Assembly (NCBI GenBank): GCA_021292105.1
Contig: CM037869.1
Location: forward strand, 1,444,001 to 1,508,000
Direction: 5' to 3'
Length of the DNA stretch: 64,000 bases
Source of the DNA: Anadara kagoshimensis
Taxonomy: Eukaryota; Mollusca; Bivalvia; Arcoida; Arcidae
Positions 36,417 through 49,345 of this stretch are shown piece by piece (position 1 is the first letter of the stretch; the number at the start of each line of letters is the position of its first letter). A program made the translations under genes and the position numbers. The notes beneath the pieces were generated by a model that was given only the letters and a program-made list of their open reading frames with translations, did no database searches and was not told where the DNA came from.

Positions 36417-39400
36417 CTTAATTTTAGGAGGCTGATGTTGATATTTTTTCTGTCGTTCATATCTTGATGCCTAAATAATAAGTCCATACAGAGATCTCAC
36501 TCACTAACTGATACTGACAGACAGCATGGAATGTTTTATTTTATTTTCAGTATCTACAACATTCATTGTAGACATATAAATACTATAAAGTTGCCAGTAT
36601 CAGAGTATCATCACCACTTGCCTAAACAGCTGAGTTCCTTTTAACAAGTTACATATACTGTCAAGTTTAAACGTTTGTGTCGTATTCAAAGTTTCCATTC
36701 TAATGACATGTAGCTGATTACAAAATGAGCTATCTATTACTGTCCAGAGTTACCGTACTTGGGTTGGTATGATGGATTTATCCCTGTTATATTATTACTA
36801 AAATGTTGTAATTGTTTGGTGTATGCAAATCTATCATTTGATAAGCAATAGATTTTAATTAAACTTCCAAGTTCATCACTTCTTCACTTCAGTGGTGGTA
36901 ACATTTCAGTGTTGGTGAGGTGTTGTACATTTCTATCTCTCCAGTGACGGCAAGATGTTATGTTACCTTGAAGTTAATTACCCATACAAGATATATTATC
37001 TTACAAATTATAATTTTCAAATTTACCATAAGCTGATTGGCACATTAACTCTATCAGTAAGGTTACGTTAGTCTGTTTAGATTTCTTGTGATATCATAGA
37101 AACTGCTTTTTAATGCAGTCTAATTTTAGCTCAAATAGTGCAATGTAAATTTTTTTCAATTTAATTTCTCCTGTCTTTATATAGACTTGGTATAGTTATT
37201 ATTAATTAAATAGTAAATCGTTATTATAAGTACTATAGACACGTTGTCCATGTCGTATACCTGTATAATTGTATCCTGACATATGACTGGAGGATTGCTT
37301 TTATTGTTAAAAGCTGTGAATAATTCATGTACACATACTTTTTTCTTTTTTATTATTGGTAATGTCTCAGCTATTTTACTGTCTTTGTTTCCATGGAAGA
37401 ATATAAGATGACAAATTGATTATTTTTCTGTTTATGATAGTGTTACACTTAACTGGTAGAATACAACGAAAAGATTTAAAAAAAAAAATTAAAGAATCCT
37501 GACAACACTTCTAGCTAAGTTTATGTTTCATTTTTTTTAACAGTACTTGTACTTCTCCACTTCTCCCATTTGAAATTATGCTTAAATGTCTACTGCTGAT
37601 GTCCTGTCATTTTATATTGAAAATCAAGTTTATGTTAAAAGTGACAGACCTACTCAAACCCATTATAGTAATTAAGAAAAAAAAATCCATAAGCAGAGCT
37701 TCCATTTGACTCATGGTGTAGAGGGGTAACATTCAATTGCATAAATTTATTCTGACTCAAAACATCATTTCTAGCATCTAATTGATTTAACCTCTGTGGC
37801 ATTGCTTTATGAGAATAGAAATAGGAAATTGCCAACCATAGACTTGTGTAGGTTTGTGTAATTTTGTTTTATATTATTACCATACTGTTATGTGCCGTAT
37901 ATCTATATATATGTATGTGCAATGTTACACGATATGGCTGGGAAGGAAATTATTTCATTTAATTTATGGATATTAACCAATGACTGACTTTTATGATAAT
38001 CGAATAAATGACCATTTATTATTATTATTATGATTATTATTTCATTTGTTTAGGTACACCATTATTGTTACTTATTATATATTTTTTACGACAAATGGCA
38101 TTTGGACTTTTTATTATATAAATATAAAGTCATTGGTAATATTCGGTGCTATATTTTGTTGAGTATTAAGATTTCCTTCTCGCTCAAATATCTGTATTTG
38201 CAGATACATTATACCAGTTTTGTTGTTATTTTTTTTCCACACATGATTCATTTGTTTGTCCATTCATTCAGTTTTAATACTTGTATGTCTGACATGGCAT
38301 TATGTACGTGTACATGTATTGTTAAACTTACAAAGAGTTCATTTTTACCCGTGTTCTGTAAAATGTTCTAGAACACAATGCTGTAATGTGATTAGCACTG
38401 ATTACCCAGTGTACCTCTTGATACCCTATTACATTTCTGTGGAATAATTATTTCCATTGGAGTTCACGTTTTCCCAATTATTTCCATGGGGGATAGAATT
38501 GCTTCAGTTCACATTTTCCCAATTATTTCCATGGGGATGGAATCGCTTCAGTTCACATTTTCCCATAAAAATGATGTTACTCTTGGAAATTTTGACGTAC
38601 ACGTTTTCCAAAACATTCCACACAAACATTAAAGGGGGTATTGATTACACAGTACATTGTCAAAAACTCTGTTGTTTTGTATTTTCCTGCCACTTGTAAT
38701 TTGTCCTGTGAGCCATAAAAATAATTTTGTATGCAGAAAACATTTTCAGTTTTGAAATTGTTTGTTCCATTCATAGAAATTTTTTATCATTAATTATCAC
38801 AACATTGAATAAGACTGGTTTATTGTTAAGAATTTAACATGCAAGTCCCATTATTATAGTGATCCTTGTGAAATATATTGAACAGAATAAATATAATGTA
38901 CACATGTACCTTCTATAGAGTTATCACTGGTATATATCTGTGTACCAATACTCAACTTTCTTTGAAATGAGTACTGTATAATGCATATATTTCGCTGTGG
39001 TTTTATTTTCTCTGCATTGGCGATCCAGTGTATTTCTGGGAAAATAAAACTGCCCCCCCCCCCCAAAAAAAAAAAAAAAAACAAAAAAACATGGGTATTA
39101 CAAGCCCATTAATCTTAGAAGAGTTGTTTCCTTTAATCAGATAAGACAGCGAAAATATTATGCCACGAATACACAAGTCATCGTCAAAACACGAAAATTT
39201 GACACCATTAAAATAAAGCAATATACAGTACTTTCACTTTTGTAGAGTACCGGTATGTATTGGTAGGGTTGAATTGGGCATTAACAAGTTTTGGCATCAG
39301 AAGATATTGCATGTATCACAAATAATGTTGATGAAAACTAACCTTAATCTTTGCATTTTGTCATGAAATTCCCCAAAGATGACAATTTTAAAACTGTTGG

Positions 39401-39654
39401 ACAGTAATAAGCTTGTTATCTTTTAAATAGACCTTTCATATACATTCCCACAATTTGTTCATTGAGTGGCTTTTTCAGTCAATTAGTGTTATTTTTTCAT
39501 GAATATTGAAATTAAAAATAATGCCCTGAAGAGAAATCCAAACACAATTTATAGACTTCTTAATTCACTTCAAACATGGTATTATTGTATCACTTTCATA
39601 AATTTATTTCTCTAGACTTATTCATGAACTTTTGCATTTATCTTCCACACCTTT
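36417..39654. other. Intergenic stretch, AT-rich
   Basis: No supported gene. A ~64 bp tandem repeat (about 2.5 units, core TTCCCAATTATTTCCATGGG) lies at 38450-38572. It sits inside a repeat related to the element at 49146-49345 (shared TGATACCCT and ACGTTTTCCAAAACA). A poly-C/poly-A run is at 39053-39085. Confidence 0.6.
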
Positions 39655-39671
39655 TTAGCTCACCTGAGCCA

Positions 39672-39703
<32 letters not shown>

Positions 39704-39714
39704 GTCCGTTGTCT

Positions 39715-39783
<69 letters not shown>

Positions 39784-41275
39784 ATGAACCACTGGGCAGA
39801 TTTCAACGAGACTTGGTCAGATGCATGTCTTGGTCGGTGCAATTCAAATTTGTTCGTGGTGTTGCCATGGCTACCATAACTAGGTCAAGGTGACCTAGGG
39901 GTGCAAAAATCTTAAAAAATCTTCTTCTCCGAAAGTATTGATTAGAGAAAAAATCTGATGTGATATTTGGCTTCTCTAGGGTCTTTAGCCTATAGTTTGT
40001 TCATTTTGTGAAATTCGGACGAAAAATAGGTTACGCGTTTTTGCGTTTAATTTTGAAAAAATCGTAAAATAGCTTCAAATTGTTATAACTTGACTATTTG
40101 GCAAGATAATGACATGGGGTTTTCAGTTTTGACATCTTCTTGTTAGTATCTTCAAATTGAGGTCAAGGTCAATTGTGAAGGTCGTGACCTAATTTTTTTT
40201 ACCTCTGATTATAATTATTATCTCGAAAACTATAAACTTTTTGTATAGGCATGTATATTAGAATGTTGTAGGTATTGATACAACAATCATTTTGGTGTAT
40301 AGAAAAAGGTCATGGGTTCAAAGGTCAAGGTCACAGATATAAAACAATACCAAAATGGTTACTTATCTCGAAAACTGTAAACTTTTTGTATAGGCATTTA
40401 TATTAGAATGTTGTAGGTATTGATACAACGATCATTTTGATATATAGAAAAAGGTCATGGGTTCAAAGGTCAAGGTCACAGATGCGAAACAATACGGAAA
40501 TGTTTAATTATCTCGAAAACTATAAACTTTTTGTATAGGCATGTATATTAGAATGTTGTAGGTATTGATACAACGATCATTTTGATGTATAGAAAAAGGT
40601 CATGGGTTCAAAGGTCAAGGTCACAGATGCGAAACAATACGGAAATGTTTAATTATCTCGAAAACTATAAACTTTTTGTATAGGCATGTATATTAGAATG
40701 TTGTAGGTATTGATACAACGATCATTTTGATGTATAGAAAAAGGTCATGGGTTCAAAGGTCAAGGTCACAGATGCGAATCAATACCGAAATGGTTAATTA
40801 TCTCGATAACTATAAACTTTTTGTATAGGCATGTATATTAGAATGTTGTAGGTATTGATACAACAATCATTTTGATGTATAGAAAAAGGTCATGGGTTCA
40901 AAGGTCAAGGTCACAGATGCGAATCAATACCGAAATGGTTAATTATCTCGAAAACTATAAACTTTTTGTATAGGCATGTATATTAGAATGTTGTAGGTAT
41001 TGATACAATGATCATTTTGACGTATAGAAAAAGGTCATGGGTTCAAAGGTCAAGGTCACAGATGCGAAAACAATACTGAAATGGTTAATTATCTTGAAAA
41101 CTATAAAAGTTTTGTATAGGCATGTATATTAGAATGTTGTAGGTATTGATGCAATGATCATTTTGATGTAAAGAAAAAATTCATTGGGGTTTAGTATTTA
41201 TGTTTTCTTTAAATCTATCAGCTAGCCATTAGTTATCAGGTGAGCGTATAAGGCCCATGGGCCTCTTGTTTACAA
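39655..41275. mobile_element. Hairpin-ended repeat element, copy 2, with seven 145 bp repeats
   Basis: It starts with a 14-position hairpin at 39657-39687 (arms AGCTCACCTGAGCC and GGCTCAAGTGAGCT, one mismatch, loop AAA). A CGT trinucleotide run follows (39716-39752). Seven tandem units of 145 bp have the marker TCTCGAAAAC at 40221, 40366, 40511, 40656, 40801, 40946 and about 41092. It ends in CAGGTGAGCG, then the inverted repeat AGGCCCATGGGCCT and CTTGTTT. Same family as 908-2325 and 47421-48616, in opposite orientation. Confidence 0.85.
40206..41190. repeat. 145 bp tandem array (7 units)
   Basis: Unit markers are spaced at 145 bp with one 146 bp step. Middle units are almost identical while the first and last are more diverged. 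Each unit contains TAGAATGTTGTAGGTATTGA and GGGTTCAAAGGTCAAGGTCA. The latter contains AGGTCA half-sites like those bound by nuclear receptors, which may be chance. Confidence 0.93.
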
Positions 41276-42871
41276 ATACCCCAAAAATGTGCTTTAAGGT
41301 GGTAAATTTTATATTCTAATTTATGCTGATGAAGATGTCTTCTTTGCAATGAATTTAGAATCTACATGTATATATTATATATGTACAATGTTCCATATGT
41401 GGAAGTACATGTATATATAACTGTTTATGATACATAAACTACATTTTGTATCTTTAATTCCCTTCATTTACACACCCCCCACCCCTTTTCGGTTTCTTTG
41501 CATCGATTTCACTTTATGCATCCTGGAAAAAACTCTGTATTTCTATATTTCTATTCATGAGAACACATGATTACAAGTTAATTTTGTTGATTTCTGTTTA
41601 ATGTGTGTACATTGTTGTACAATACATGTTTGTTGACATTTTGTTGATATTTTTGCCTAATTGTTTTTATTAGTCCTCTGTGAGTCAACGTGTTGATATA
41701 CGTACAACACCAGTTCAGACATACGGATATATGTGTTATATAAATATGCTACCAATTTTGATTTTATAAATAATTTCACTGTTTATAAATTAATAATTGA
41801 AAACTACAGTTGAGTCTGGTTATCTTATCCATAAATTAGAGTTGTATTCCAGATTCAACTGTGTTAAGTATAAAATAACTGGGGTTTGTGTTAATTAATA
41901 TTGAATGAACCTTACCTGTCTAGAATCTTATCTTAAGTCTATTTATACAAGCTTGCTGCTTCAGAAAGCTCAGACATGCTCCAATGCTTAAGTTGTAAAT
42001 AATATGTTATTATCACATGTAAGTCAATTAAAATAAAATGTAAAAAATATTTCCTAGATCAAACATACTTGGGCCATTTTAACTAATGCTAAATATAATA
42101 GCTATATATTTGAATGTACATATTTTGTTATAAAAATTTGACTAATGTTAGGAAGATTTCAGGAATATTAAAGTACTAGAGATTATGAAGTCTAGTATTC
42201 AGGTATAACATTTTCAGTTATACAAAAAAAAATTGTTACAATAATTTCATTAAAGAGATAGAAAAAAGTTGTAACACTGCCAAATTTCAAAAGAAATATT
42301 TGCATTTTTCTTTATACGAGATGTTAAGATGGCCCAAACACAAAAATGATACGTAAGTGGCGGAAGCGAAAAATTGTGTCTTAATATTTTAAATGTTGTA
42401 TATATACAGTAAATATTTACCTGTATACAATGTATATATAAACCTTATCACCCCTACACAGCAGTGGCATGGTCCAACATTCAGATTAATGGATCGTTCC
42501 ATTTTAAATATACAGGGGTGGCAGGGTAATGGTTGCCTAAAAATATGTCAAATATTGCTTGATATTCATAATTTGTTTAACAATTGATAATGATTTTTGT
42601 GTTTGCAATGTAAAAAGTTAATTTTTACACTAAAACTTTAGGAACAATTGGTAGATACATGGCTGTAAATCTAGTGCCATGTATTTGTTGATGTAAATCC
42701 TGTTGTTACAGGTAAATCTAAAAATAATAAATATTTGACTGTATTAAATCAACTTTGGTAAATTAAAATATAAACAATGCTTCTTGAATGATAAATATGT
42801 CAAGAAGAATTGTTGATTCATATAATTGAATAGTAGTTATTTGTTTTGATTTCAACATGGAAGAATTTAAG
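41276..42871. other. Intergenic stretch, AT-rich, nothing recognised
   Basis: Long AT-rich sequence with no exon, RNA gene or clear repeat that I can support. Confidence 0.6.
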
Positions 42872-43110
42872 TTGAGTAATGTTGTTTAATATCCCTGTCA
42901 AGAATATTTCACTTATATTGAAAGACCTCACTAGCAGGGTTCTTTATCATGACACAAACCTCGTTTATTTTAAGTTCCCATTCGAAAGAACTGTGACTTT
43001 CATTGCTTGGCGAAAAAACAGTCACTACCAACTTTCAGGTCTTTAGTCAGACCTGATGGGGTTCAAACCCACAACCTCCCACGGCACTCTACCACTGAGC
43101 TACCATAGTA
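42872..43110 (-). repeat. tRNA-derived SINE, minus-strand copy
   Basis: Read on the minus strand it starts with a tRNA-like head: A box TAGCTCAGTGGTAGAG (43102-43087) and B box-like GGGTTTGAAC (43070-43061). The body of this SINE family then follows to the end at about 42872. The head is slightly different from the copy at 29385-29700. Confidence 0.75.
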
Positions 43111-45004
43111 TTTTGTAACATGGAAGGCTTTGGCACCACAGTGACACATGATTTCACCATAATTCCTTATTACTACAACTGCATAGCAGATGTACAAACT
43201 TGTATTGTCTCAATTCAATTTATTATTATTATCCCCCCTTTCGAAGAAAGTCCGAAAAACTTGAATGCGCCAATTCTCCAAAACTATTCAGCACTAATTC
43301 ACGAAACTTGGTTCAAGATATCTACATGTTAACCTGATTTTTTTACTAATTTTCATGGGAGTTGTGACCCTTTAAACATAAGAAGTATCTGATGGCGGGT
43401 GATCTTATTTCACTGAATTTGCTTGTTCATTCTATAGGAACGGAGATGGTACTCCAGGTAACATATACAGAATCATATAAATACGTATACAGTGAATAAG
43501 TAAACACAATTATCACAAAAATGTGCAACGGTAGAAATTTATTTAATATAGATATAGCTGTAAACATCTTTATATCAGTGAAATGATTTTTATTGTAATA
43601 GTAAATCCCATATGAATGCAGGTACCAGTACAGTGTGCTTGCGGTCTGCAAAGTTTGTTTTGCCCATTTATATATAAAACGCCAATGACACGCCCAGTCG
43701 CGGAACAAGGACATCCGGAAAGGGGGATTAATTTTTTCGGTTATACGGAAGAACGGGCTAGGGGGCACTTTTCTCTAGATAAAATGTAGCATAAAATCCA
43801 GCAAGAGATTGTACACGCGTACAATATCATAGACTGAATAAAAGGGAGTTTAATTCCTAGCCCTTTACCTTTTCTGGGTCTGCCAGTGAGACATCGCATA
43901 ATTTCCATGTGCAAGGCGGGAATTTGAACTTAAAATCGCGATCATCCATACTATTCATGTCCGAAGCACAGTAAGAAATTTGGAATTGACAAGTTATGTT
44001 AGACACGTGAACTTCCATCAGGGAAGTGAGACCGAGTGCTCCGGAAGGGTAATTGAGGAACAATATAAGGTAAGCATTTAAATTGTTGAGATTTAGCAAA
44101 CATGATCGTATAACTCATAGCTATTTCAGGCAAATTATTCAAAACACACTAACGCTCTATATACTTGAACGAGTTGCGTACAATAGCTCTAATAATATAA
44201 GTGACTTGTCTATGCTATTTCACAACATTGTCACTGCCGATATAAACTTGGGTTTACCTGCACCTATCACTGATAAGAAACGTAGATAATTTTTAGGAAT
44301 TCTTCCCGATATGCAGGTGCTCTTTCTACTCTCGTTATTGTCCTTTAAGTGATGGATTCCTTCTCTCGGGGTACAGTAAGATTAATTAGTATTTTTTAAG
44401 TTTCATTTTAGTTAAATAGCTAGTCTTGAAATTTTCGCTAATTGGTATATAAGTCTAACGTTAATATTGCACAAATCATGTTAGTCGACTTGCCAGTTAG
44501 AGAGATCAGACCGGTTTTTACAACCATTCCTTAACTAAGATTTCCTTCACTTAAATCTGACAATTTTTATTATATTGTAATAATTTTGTTAATTTTTATG
44601 ATATTCGAGAAATTAAGATTAGTCAAAGCTTATTATATAGCTGCATTTTTATATTTACATTCCCCGCTGCCAAAACTAGTTTTTGACGGGGGTATATAGG
44701 TATCGCCATATTTGTCCCGTCCGTCTGTAAAATCGTGTCCGGGCCATATCTCATAATTGCTTTGGACGACTGTCATAAAACTTCTCGTGATAATTCCTTC
44801 AACTATGTGTCATGACCTTGAACCAAGGTCATATCGGAAAGGTCAAGGTCGCCGGAAAACATAAAACCCTTGTAGATTTTTGGGCGGCTAGAGTGGCTCT
44901 CAAGGAGAGTTCTAGTTTAATTTGTCGAAACTTTTTATTTATAGTACATGTACCATTAAATGTTGCCAGAATTTAACAGATTTAAGTTAAGGAAAATTTA
45001 AAAA
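43111..45004. other. Intergenic stretch with repeat pieces
   Basis: It holds an inverted partial copy of the GDA-intron repeat at about 43930-44060 (ACACGTGAACTTCCATCAGG, GCTCCGGAAGGGT). It also holds the second copy of the ACTAGTTT repeat at 44655-44925. No gene is supported. Confidence 0.55.
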
Positions 45005-46545
45005 ATGATTGTGAAACTGGTGCCATAGCACTTATTATCTGTGCTTTAGGTAACATGCAAAGTCCAGTTTGTGTTACTTATCCTTCCGGTGCACCCGACC
45101 TCACTTCCCTGTTGGAAGTTAGTATTTCACTTAGTTTTCACTTTGCTTTGGGTTATGATTTGGACATGGATCGACATGTTTGTTGGATTAAATGGTTGAT
45201 TTGAAGTCCTTCTATGCAGACTATTGTGACAGTTCTAAAGATGGTAATATTTGAATCGCATCAAGTATTATATTTTTTTCTTTGATCGTTTGTTGTAGGC
45301 GGGTCAGAATTTAATAATGGAACACTAATAGGGACAGTACAAGATCAGAGAAAAAAGAAATTGAATGGCTGTGGTGCAGCAGACGACATCCGGGTATCTT
45401 ATACGCCGAAAACGCAAACCATCATTACGGTTCCGTCATATACGCCATCAATGCCTCCACGGCACAATTGGTCGGTTCTATTACACTACAGGGGGTACAA
45501 ATAATTAACGAATGGTCAGACATGGCAGTTGGACCATGTCCAGACTCAGTAGGAAGCTGTATCTATGTAGGTGATATTGGGTCGGATAAGGACACGCACC
45601 TGCCAACAAAATGTACTACATCAGAGAACCCGATTCTATCAATGGTGATCAAACCCTAGCACCAGACGGGCAGTTTACATTTAGGTATTAAAATATAAAA
45701 TAAAATATGAACTAACCTTTCATGTTCAAAAAGGAACTTAAAGCTATGTTACATAGTGTTAATTTTATTTTTACAACACCAAGATACAATTCCTCAGAAC
45801 CAAATTTTTTCAAAGGGTTGAAATAAATATCCAAAGGACAGAAATACATTTTCGCTGAATCACTTTGTATGATGGGTGTATACTTTAGTTTTTGAAGATT
45901 TTCAGATTTTATCTTACAATATATGTACAAGTCAGTTTCATTTTTATTTCAGGAACATGTTTCAATAAAGGTTTCGGGACTAGCAACACAGTTGCAGTCA
46001 GGAAAATGTTCATCTTATCTTTGTAGACTGGTCGATATGTTCCTCAGTTGTTGCTACTTTTGAGTCACAAATTCAACACCTATCATTTATTTATTTTTTT
46101 TTTTAGTTATAGCGGATCAGGATCAAAGGCTATGATGGTAGATAACTCTGGAGAGCTGTATATTATTTCTCTTGCTCACGCCGGCGAACATGCGATGTTT
46201 TTCTGGATACCAAAACACGCCTGGACAACCAGTACGATAACTCGTGCTTCCGCTGGCACTTTTATTGGGGTAACAAGTCAAAATAAGGACCCAGTGGGTG
46301 GAGACATTTCACCTAATGGTAAAGAAATCCTTGTGAAGATGCAAGAAAAAATTTATTTATGGAAAGTTTCTGAAAATAATTTGGGTCCATACAGCGATGT
46401 TTTCCGAAATAAACCGACACTTGTTCCGTATGTTTATGTTTGGCAGGATGAAGCAGTTTGCTGGGCTCATGATGGGTCCGGTTACTATACCTTACCAGAG
46501 GGAGATAACCCACCCCTACATTTTTATGCTAGAAATAATCAATAA
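45005..46545 (+). CDS. Putative secreted beta-propeller protein, reading frame interrupted
   Basis: Three exons agree in phase: 45005-45049, 45299-45684 and 46107-46545 (stop TAA). Exon 1 starts MIVKLV and, one base short, would continue into a hydrophobic run typical of a signal peptide. Exon 2 reads FNNGTLIGTVQD, then in other frames SVIYAINASTAQLVGSITLQ, EWSDMAVGPCPD, SCIYVGDIG and MYYIREPDS. Exon 3 is an intact frame of about 145 residues with GSGSKAMMVDNSGELYII, DISPNGKEILVKM and a C-terminal block DEAVCWAHDGSGYYTLPEG. The 'W-x-D-x-AVGP ... IY-GDIGD' pattern and blade-like DNSGELYI repeats suggest a secreted six-bladed propeller; no precise function is known to me. Frame breaks in exon 1 and at two points in exon 2 mean either a decayed gene or indel errors. 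Confidence 0.6.
45065..45190 (+). repeat. Partial GDA-intron-type repeat in propeller intron 1
   Basis: ACTTATCCTTCCGGTGCACC, CCTCACTTCCCTGTTGGAAG and GATTTGGACATGGATCGACA match the 3' half of the repeat found in guanine deaminase introns. Confidence 0.65.
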
Positions 46546-47420
46546 AATGGGTTTCCCCTAATCTTATGTTAAGTTCACGTTTTTTAATCTAAATGTAATT
46601 TCAAAAATTGACCAAAAGTTGACAATGGTTCTTTAATCATTTGGAACCATTTGTTAAAAGCTCGGTTAGTTTAACCAGTTGGTTAAAGAAAATTTGTATT
46701 TTGGGCAACATTTCTAAAATTTAACTGCAGAAATTAATACACATAGTTATTACTTAAAAGGCAAAACTGTATTCCCTGTTTCTTTAATAACACAAAACTT
46801 TACTAGCACTGTAGAATATAAAATCTTAAAATTTATGGGAAATCCTCTACAAGTAACATATCTCTCATCACTTGGGTTTGAACCCTATTCATGCATATCC
46901 TAGTGAGAAAGCTTGTCAGTTCACATGCTAAAGGGTTTCCTACACCATCCACTATAAATGATGGTTTCAAGTAACAGCAAATTTCTACATTGAAGAGGCA
47001 TCGACATTTTTCACTTTTAAACAGCTGTTTCAGTATATAGTCCACCAGGGATGCTGATTTTATTATATAGGCAAACAACATTGACCAGTCTGCTTGACCT
47101 TTGATTTAAATATTCATTATGGACGAGTTAATTTAAGAATAGAGATCACGCGTGTAAACCATCTATATAATATGAACACTAATCATGGAAATGTGTATAT
47201 GTATTAACTGCAAATCTCAACACTACCCATGACTTGAGTGGATTGTCCTATATGAATATTCCTAATGAAAGGTCAAGCTGACAGGTCAATGTTGTTTACA
47301 TTTAGAAGCGAATGAAACAGAATGAACAACATAATCAAACCAAAAAATCAAAACTGATATTTATTTTTTTTTATTATAAACGGGTTTTGAAAATTTAAAA
47401 TCATATACAAGTATAAACTA
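46546..47420. other. Intergenic stretch, nothing recognised
   Basis: Downstream flank of the propeller gene; its likely AATAAA signal overlaps the stop codon at 46541-46546. No further gene or repeat is supported. Confidence 0.5.
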
Positions 47421-48616
47421 GAGGACCAATGGGCCTGTATCGCTCACCTGGACATCAGAACACCAACTTTTTGTGTACATAAAATATCTCCAAAACAACC
47501 AAAAACACTTGTAAAATACTAAAACAATACATAGAAAATGCTAAAATCTAACAACAAATATTTAAATCTGCATTGAAATAGGTTAATAAAATATTAGATC
47601 CAGTGGTGGAAAACCACAAATGCCAAAAAGTAGGTCATGACCTTGACCACTATCAAAACTAGAAACCCAATGCCATTATCTAACATGTATATCTAATTTT
47701 GTATACAAGGTCATGACCCTGGTTGATACAACATCAATAATAGAAGTGAATAGTAGCTATTATTATACCTCACATATATTAAAACACTTTTCATTGGATG
47801 TTTTCCTATCACATGACATGTAATAAATGAGATATTTCCCATAGAATCACTGTCAGCGTGTGACAACCTCTCACAGCCATGTGATAATACTATTATCACC
47901 CGGTGATAACCCGTACAAGGGAAATAACTGTACAACATGACGGTGTTGTCATTTGGTAAACAAAAACAATGGCGGCCGGTCGTTTTTTTGCATTTCGTCG
48001 CAAGCGGACTTGTTATTAATTGTGTATAACAAAGATGAAGAAAACACAAAAAGGGTCAGCCAAGCTTCAGTAAAAATACTGGAAATATATTGATAGAAAC
48101 GGAAAGAGAGTAAACCTAGATTATGCGGAATCTAAAGTATGCAGACGAGTGTAACCCCCCTCGATGGTTAAAAGTGTAAACTGGCAGCATTTAATTTAAT
48201 TTAAAATTAAGATACTGTTTGTGTCATTCGACATGCTAAGCTTTGTTTCGGTATAATAAAATAATAATTGCCCTCTAGGTATGTGGACATCCAGAATTGT
48301 CACCCTTCAGAAGGGTTTTCACCCTCGGGCATGCCCTCGGGTGACAACCCTTCTGTCGGGTGACAATTCTGGATGTCCACATACCTAGAGAGCAATTATT
48401 GTATATTATAAAACTCTCTCCCAGTGACCTACTTTTGGTAGCTATTGTAACATGACCCACAAACTTTAACTGACTGAGACAATCTTCTAATTTTCATTGG
48501 CCTCTTCCAGTAATTTTGGATAAATCAAAATAAAGGTATCAATGAGAAATGACACACATACACATCCGCTGTGCTATGCCATACGATCACATGCCCTTTT
48601 GACCAGGTGAGCTAAA
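47421..48616. mobile_element. Hairpin-ended repeat element, copy 3
   Basis: It starts CTAGAGGACCAATGGGCCTG then TATCGCTCACCTGG, and ends CATGCCCTTTTGACCAGGTG then AGCTAAAA. This is the same end structure as copies at 908-2325 and 39655-41275, though the terminal pairing is weaker here. The interior lacks the long tandem array of the other copies but holds a 138 bp near-perfect palindrome. Confidence 0.75.
48263..48400. repeat. 138 bp near-perfect palindrome
   Basis: Centred at 48331/48332 on GGGCATGCCC. The outer ~43 bases of each arm (AATAATTGCC... and ...GAGCAATTATT) pair almost completely; I count only a handful of mismatches overall. It would form a ~65 bp hairpin or cruciform. It lies inside hairpin-ended element copy 3. 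Confidence 0.9.
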
Positions 48617-49145
48617 ATCTGAAAATTTAATGATCTTTTGAATATGAAAAGAATTTATATACATGTAAAAATGTAGTCTAAATATTGAAGATCTTTGTAT
48701 AGAAGAATTTGTTGACTTCATGTGTTAAATACTGTGATTAGAATATTGCCTGTGTAATTTACTAGTATACATGTATATATAAATGATATGTAAACACAAT
48801 ACTTTATAAACTAAAACTGATCAATCTAAATAAATCAAAAAACAAATCACTAGACGTCATCTTTATTGTCCATGTACACTGATGTATTTTCAAAAAAAAA
48901 TTGTTTATATAACACACATGAAAGCTGTACTACATTTGTCAGATGAGATTTAATATTTCATTCCCATGACAATAGTGACAGGTAACTTATATGTATATAA
49001 ATTATAATTCATGATTGATTGCTTCACTGTATGTGTAACAAGAAACAGTTGCTGATTTGGTGGACAATAATTTGATTATATACATGTAGGTTTCTACACA
49101 CTTTTTCCCTAGAGAGATGAAAAATAGTACATCTATAGGAAAAGT

Positions 49146-49345
49146 GTCAATAGGGTTCACCGCTGTACCACATGATACCCTCTAATGTATGTGCGGAACA
49201 CTTATTTTCAATGGATATGGAATCGTATAAGATGACGTTTTCCGGTGAAAAAGACATCATTCCGCGAATTAGCGACGTTAACGTTTTCCAAAACAAAGGA
49301 TAAATGGGATTGGTCACATGGTACAGTGGCAAACCCCATTGTAGA
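49146..49345. mobile_element. ~195 bp MITE, GGGTT...GTACCA(C/T)GTGA ends
   Basis: Imperfect inverted ends of about 30-40 bp: left AATAGGGTTCACCGCTGTAC, right GGTACAGTGGCAAACCCCAT. The inside contains ACGTTTTCCAAAACAAAGG, also found (as ACGTTTTCCAAAACATTCC) in a related, expanded copy at about 38390-38720. Confidence 0.65.

Noticed and set aside
40206..41190. AGGTCA half-sites in the 145 bp array as nuclear-receptor response elements
   Set aside because: They are present in every unit simply because the unit repeats; similar GGTCAAGGTCA text is common in bivalve repeats and no spacing rule is met.
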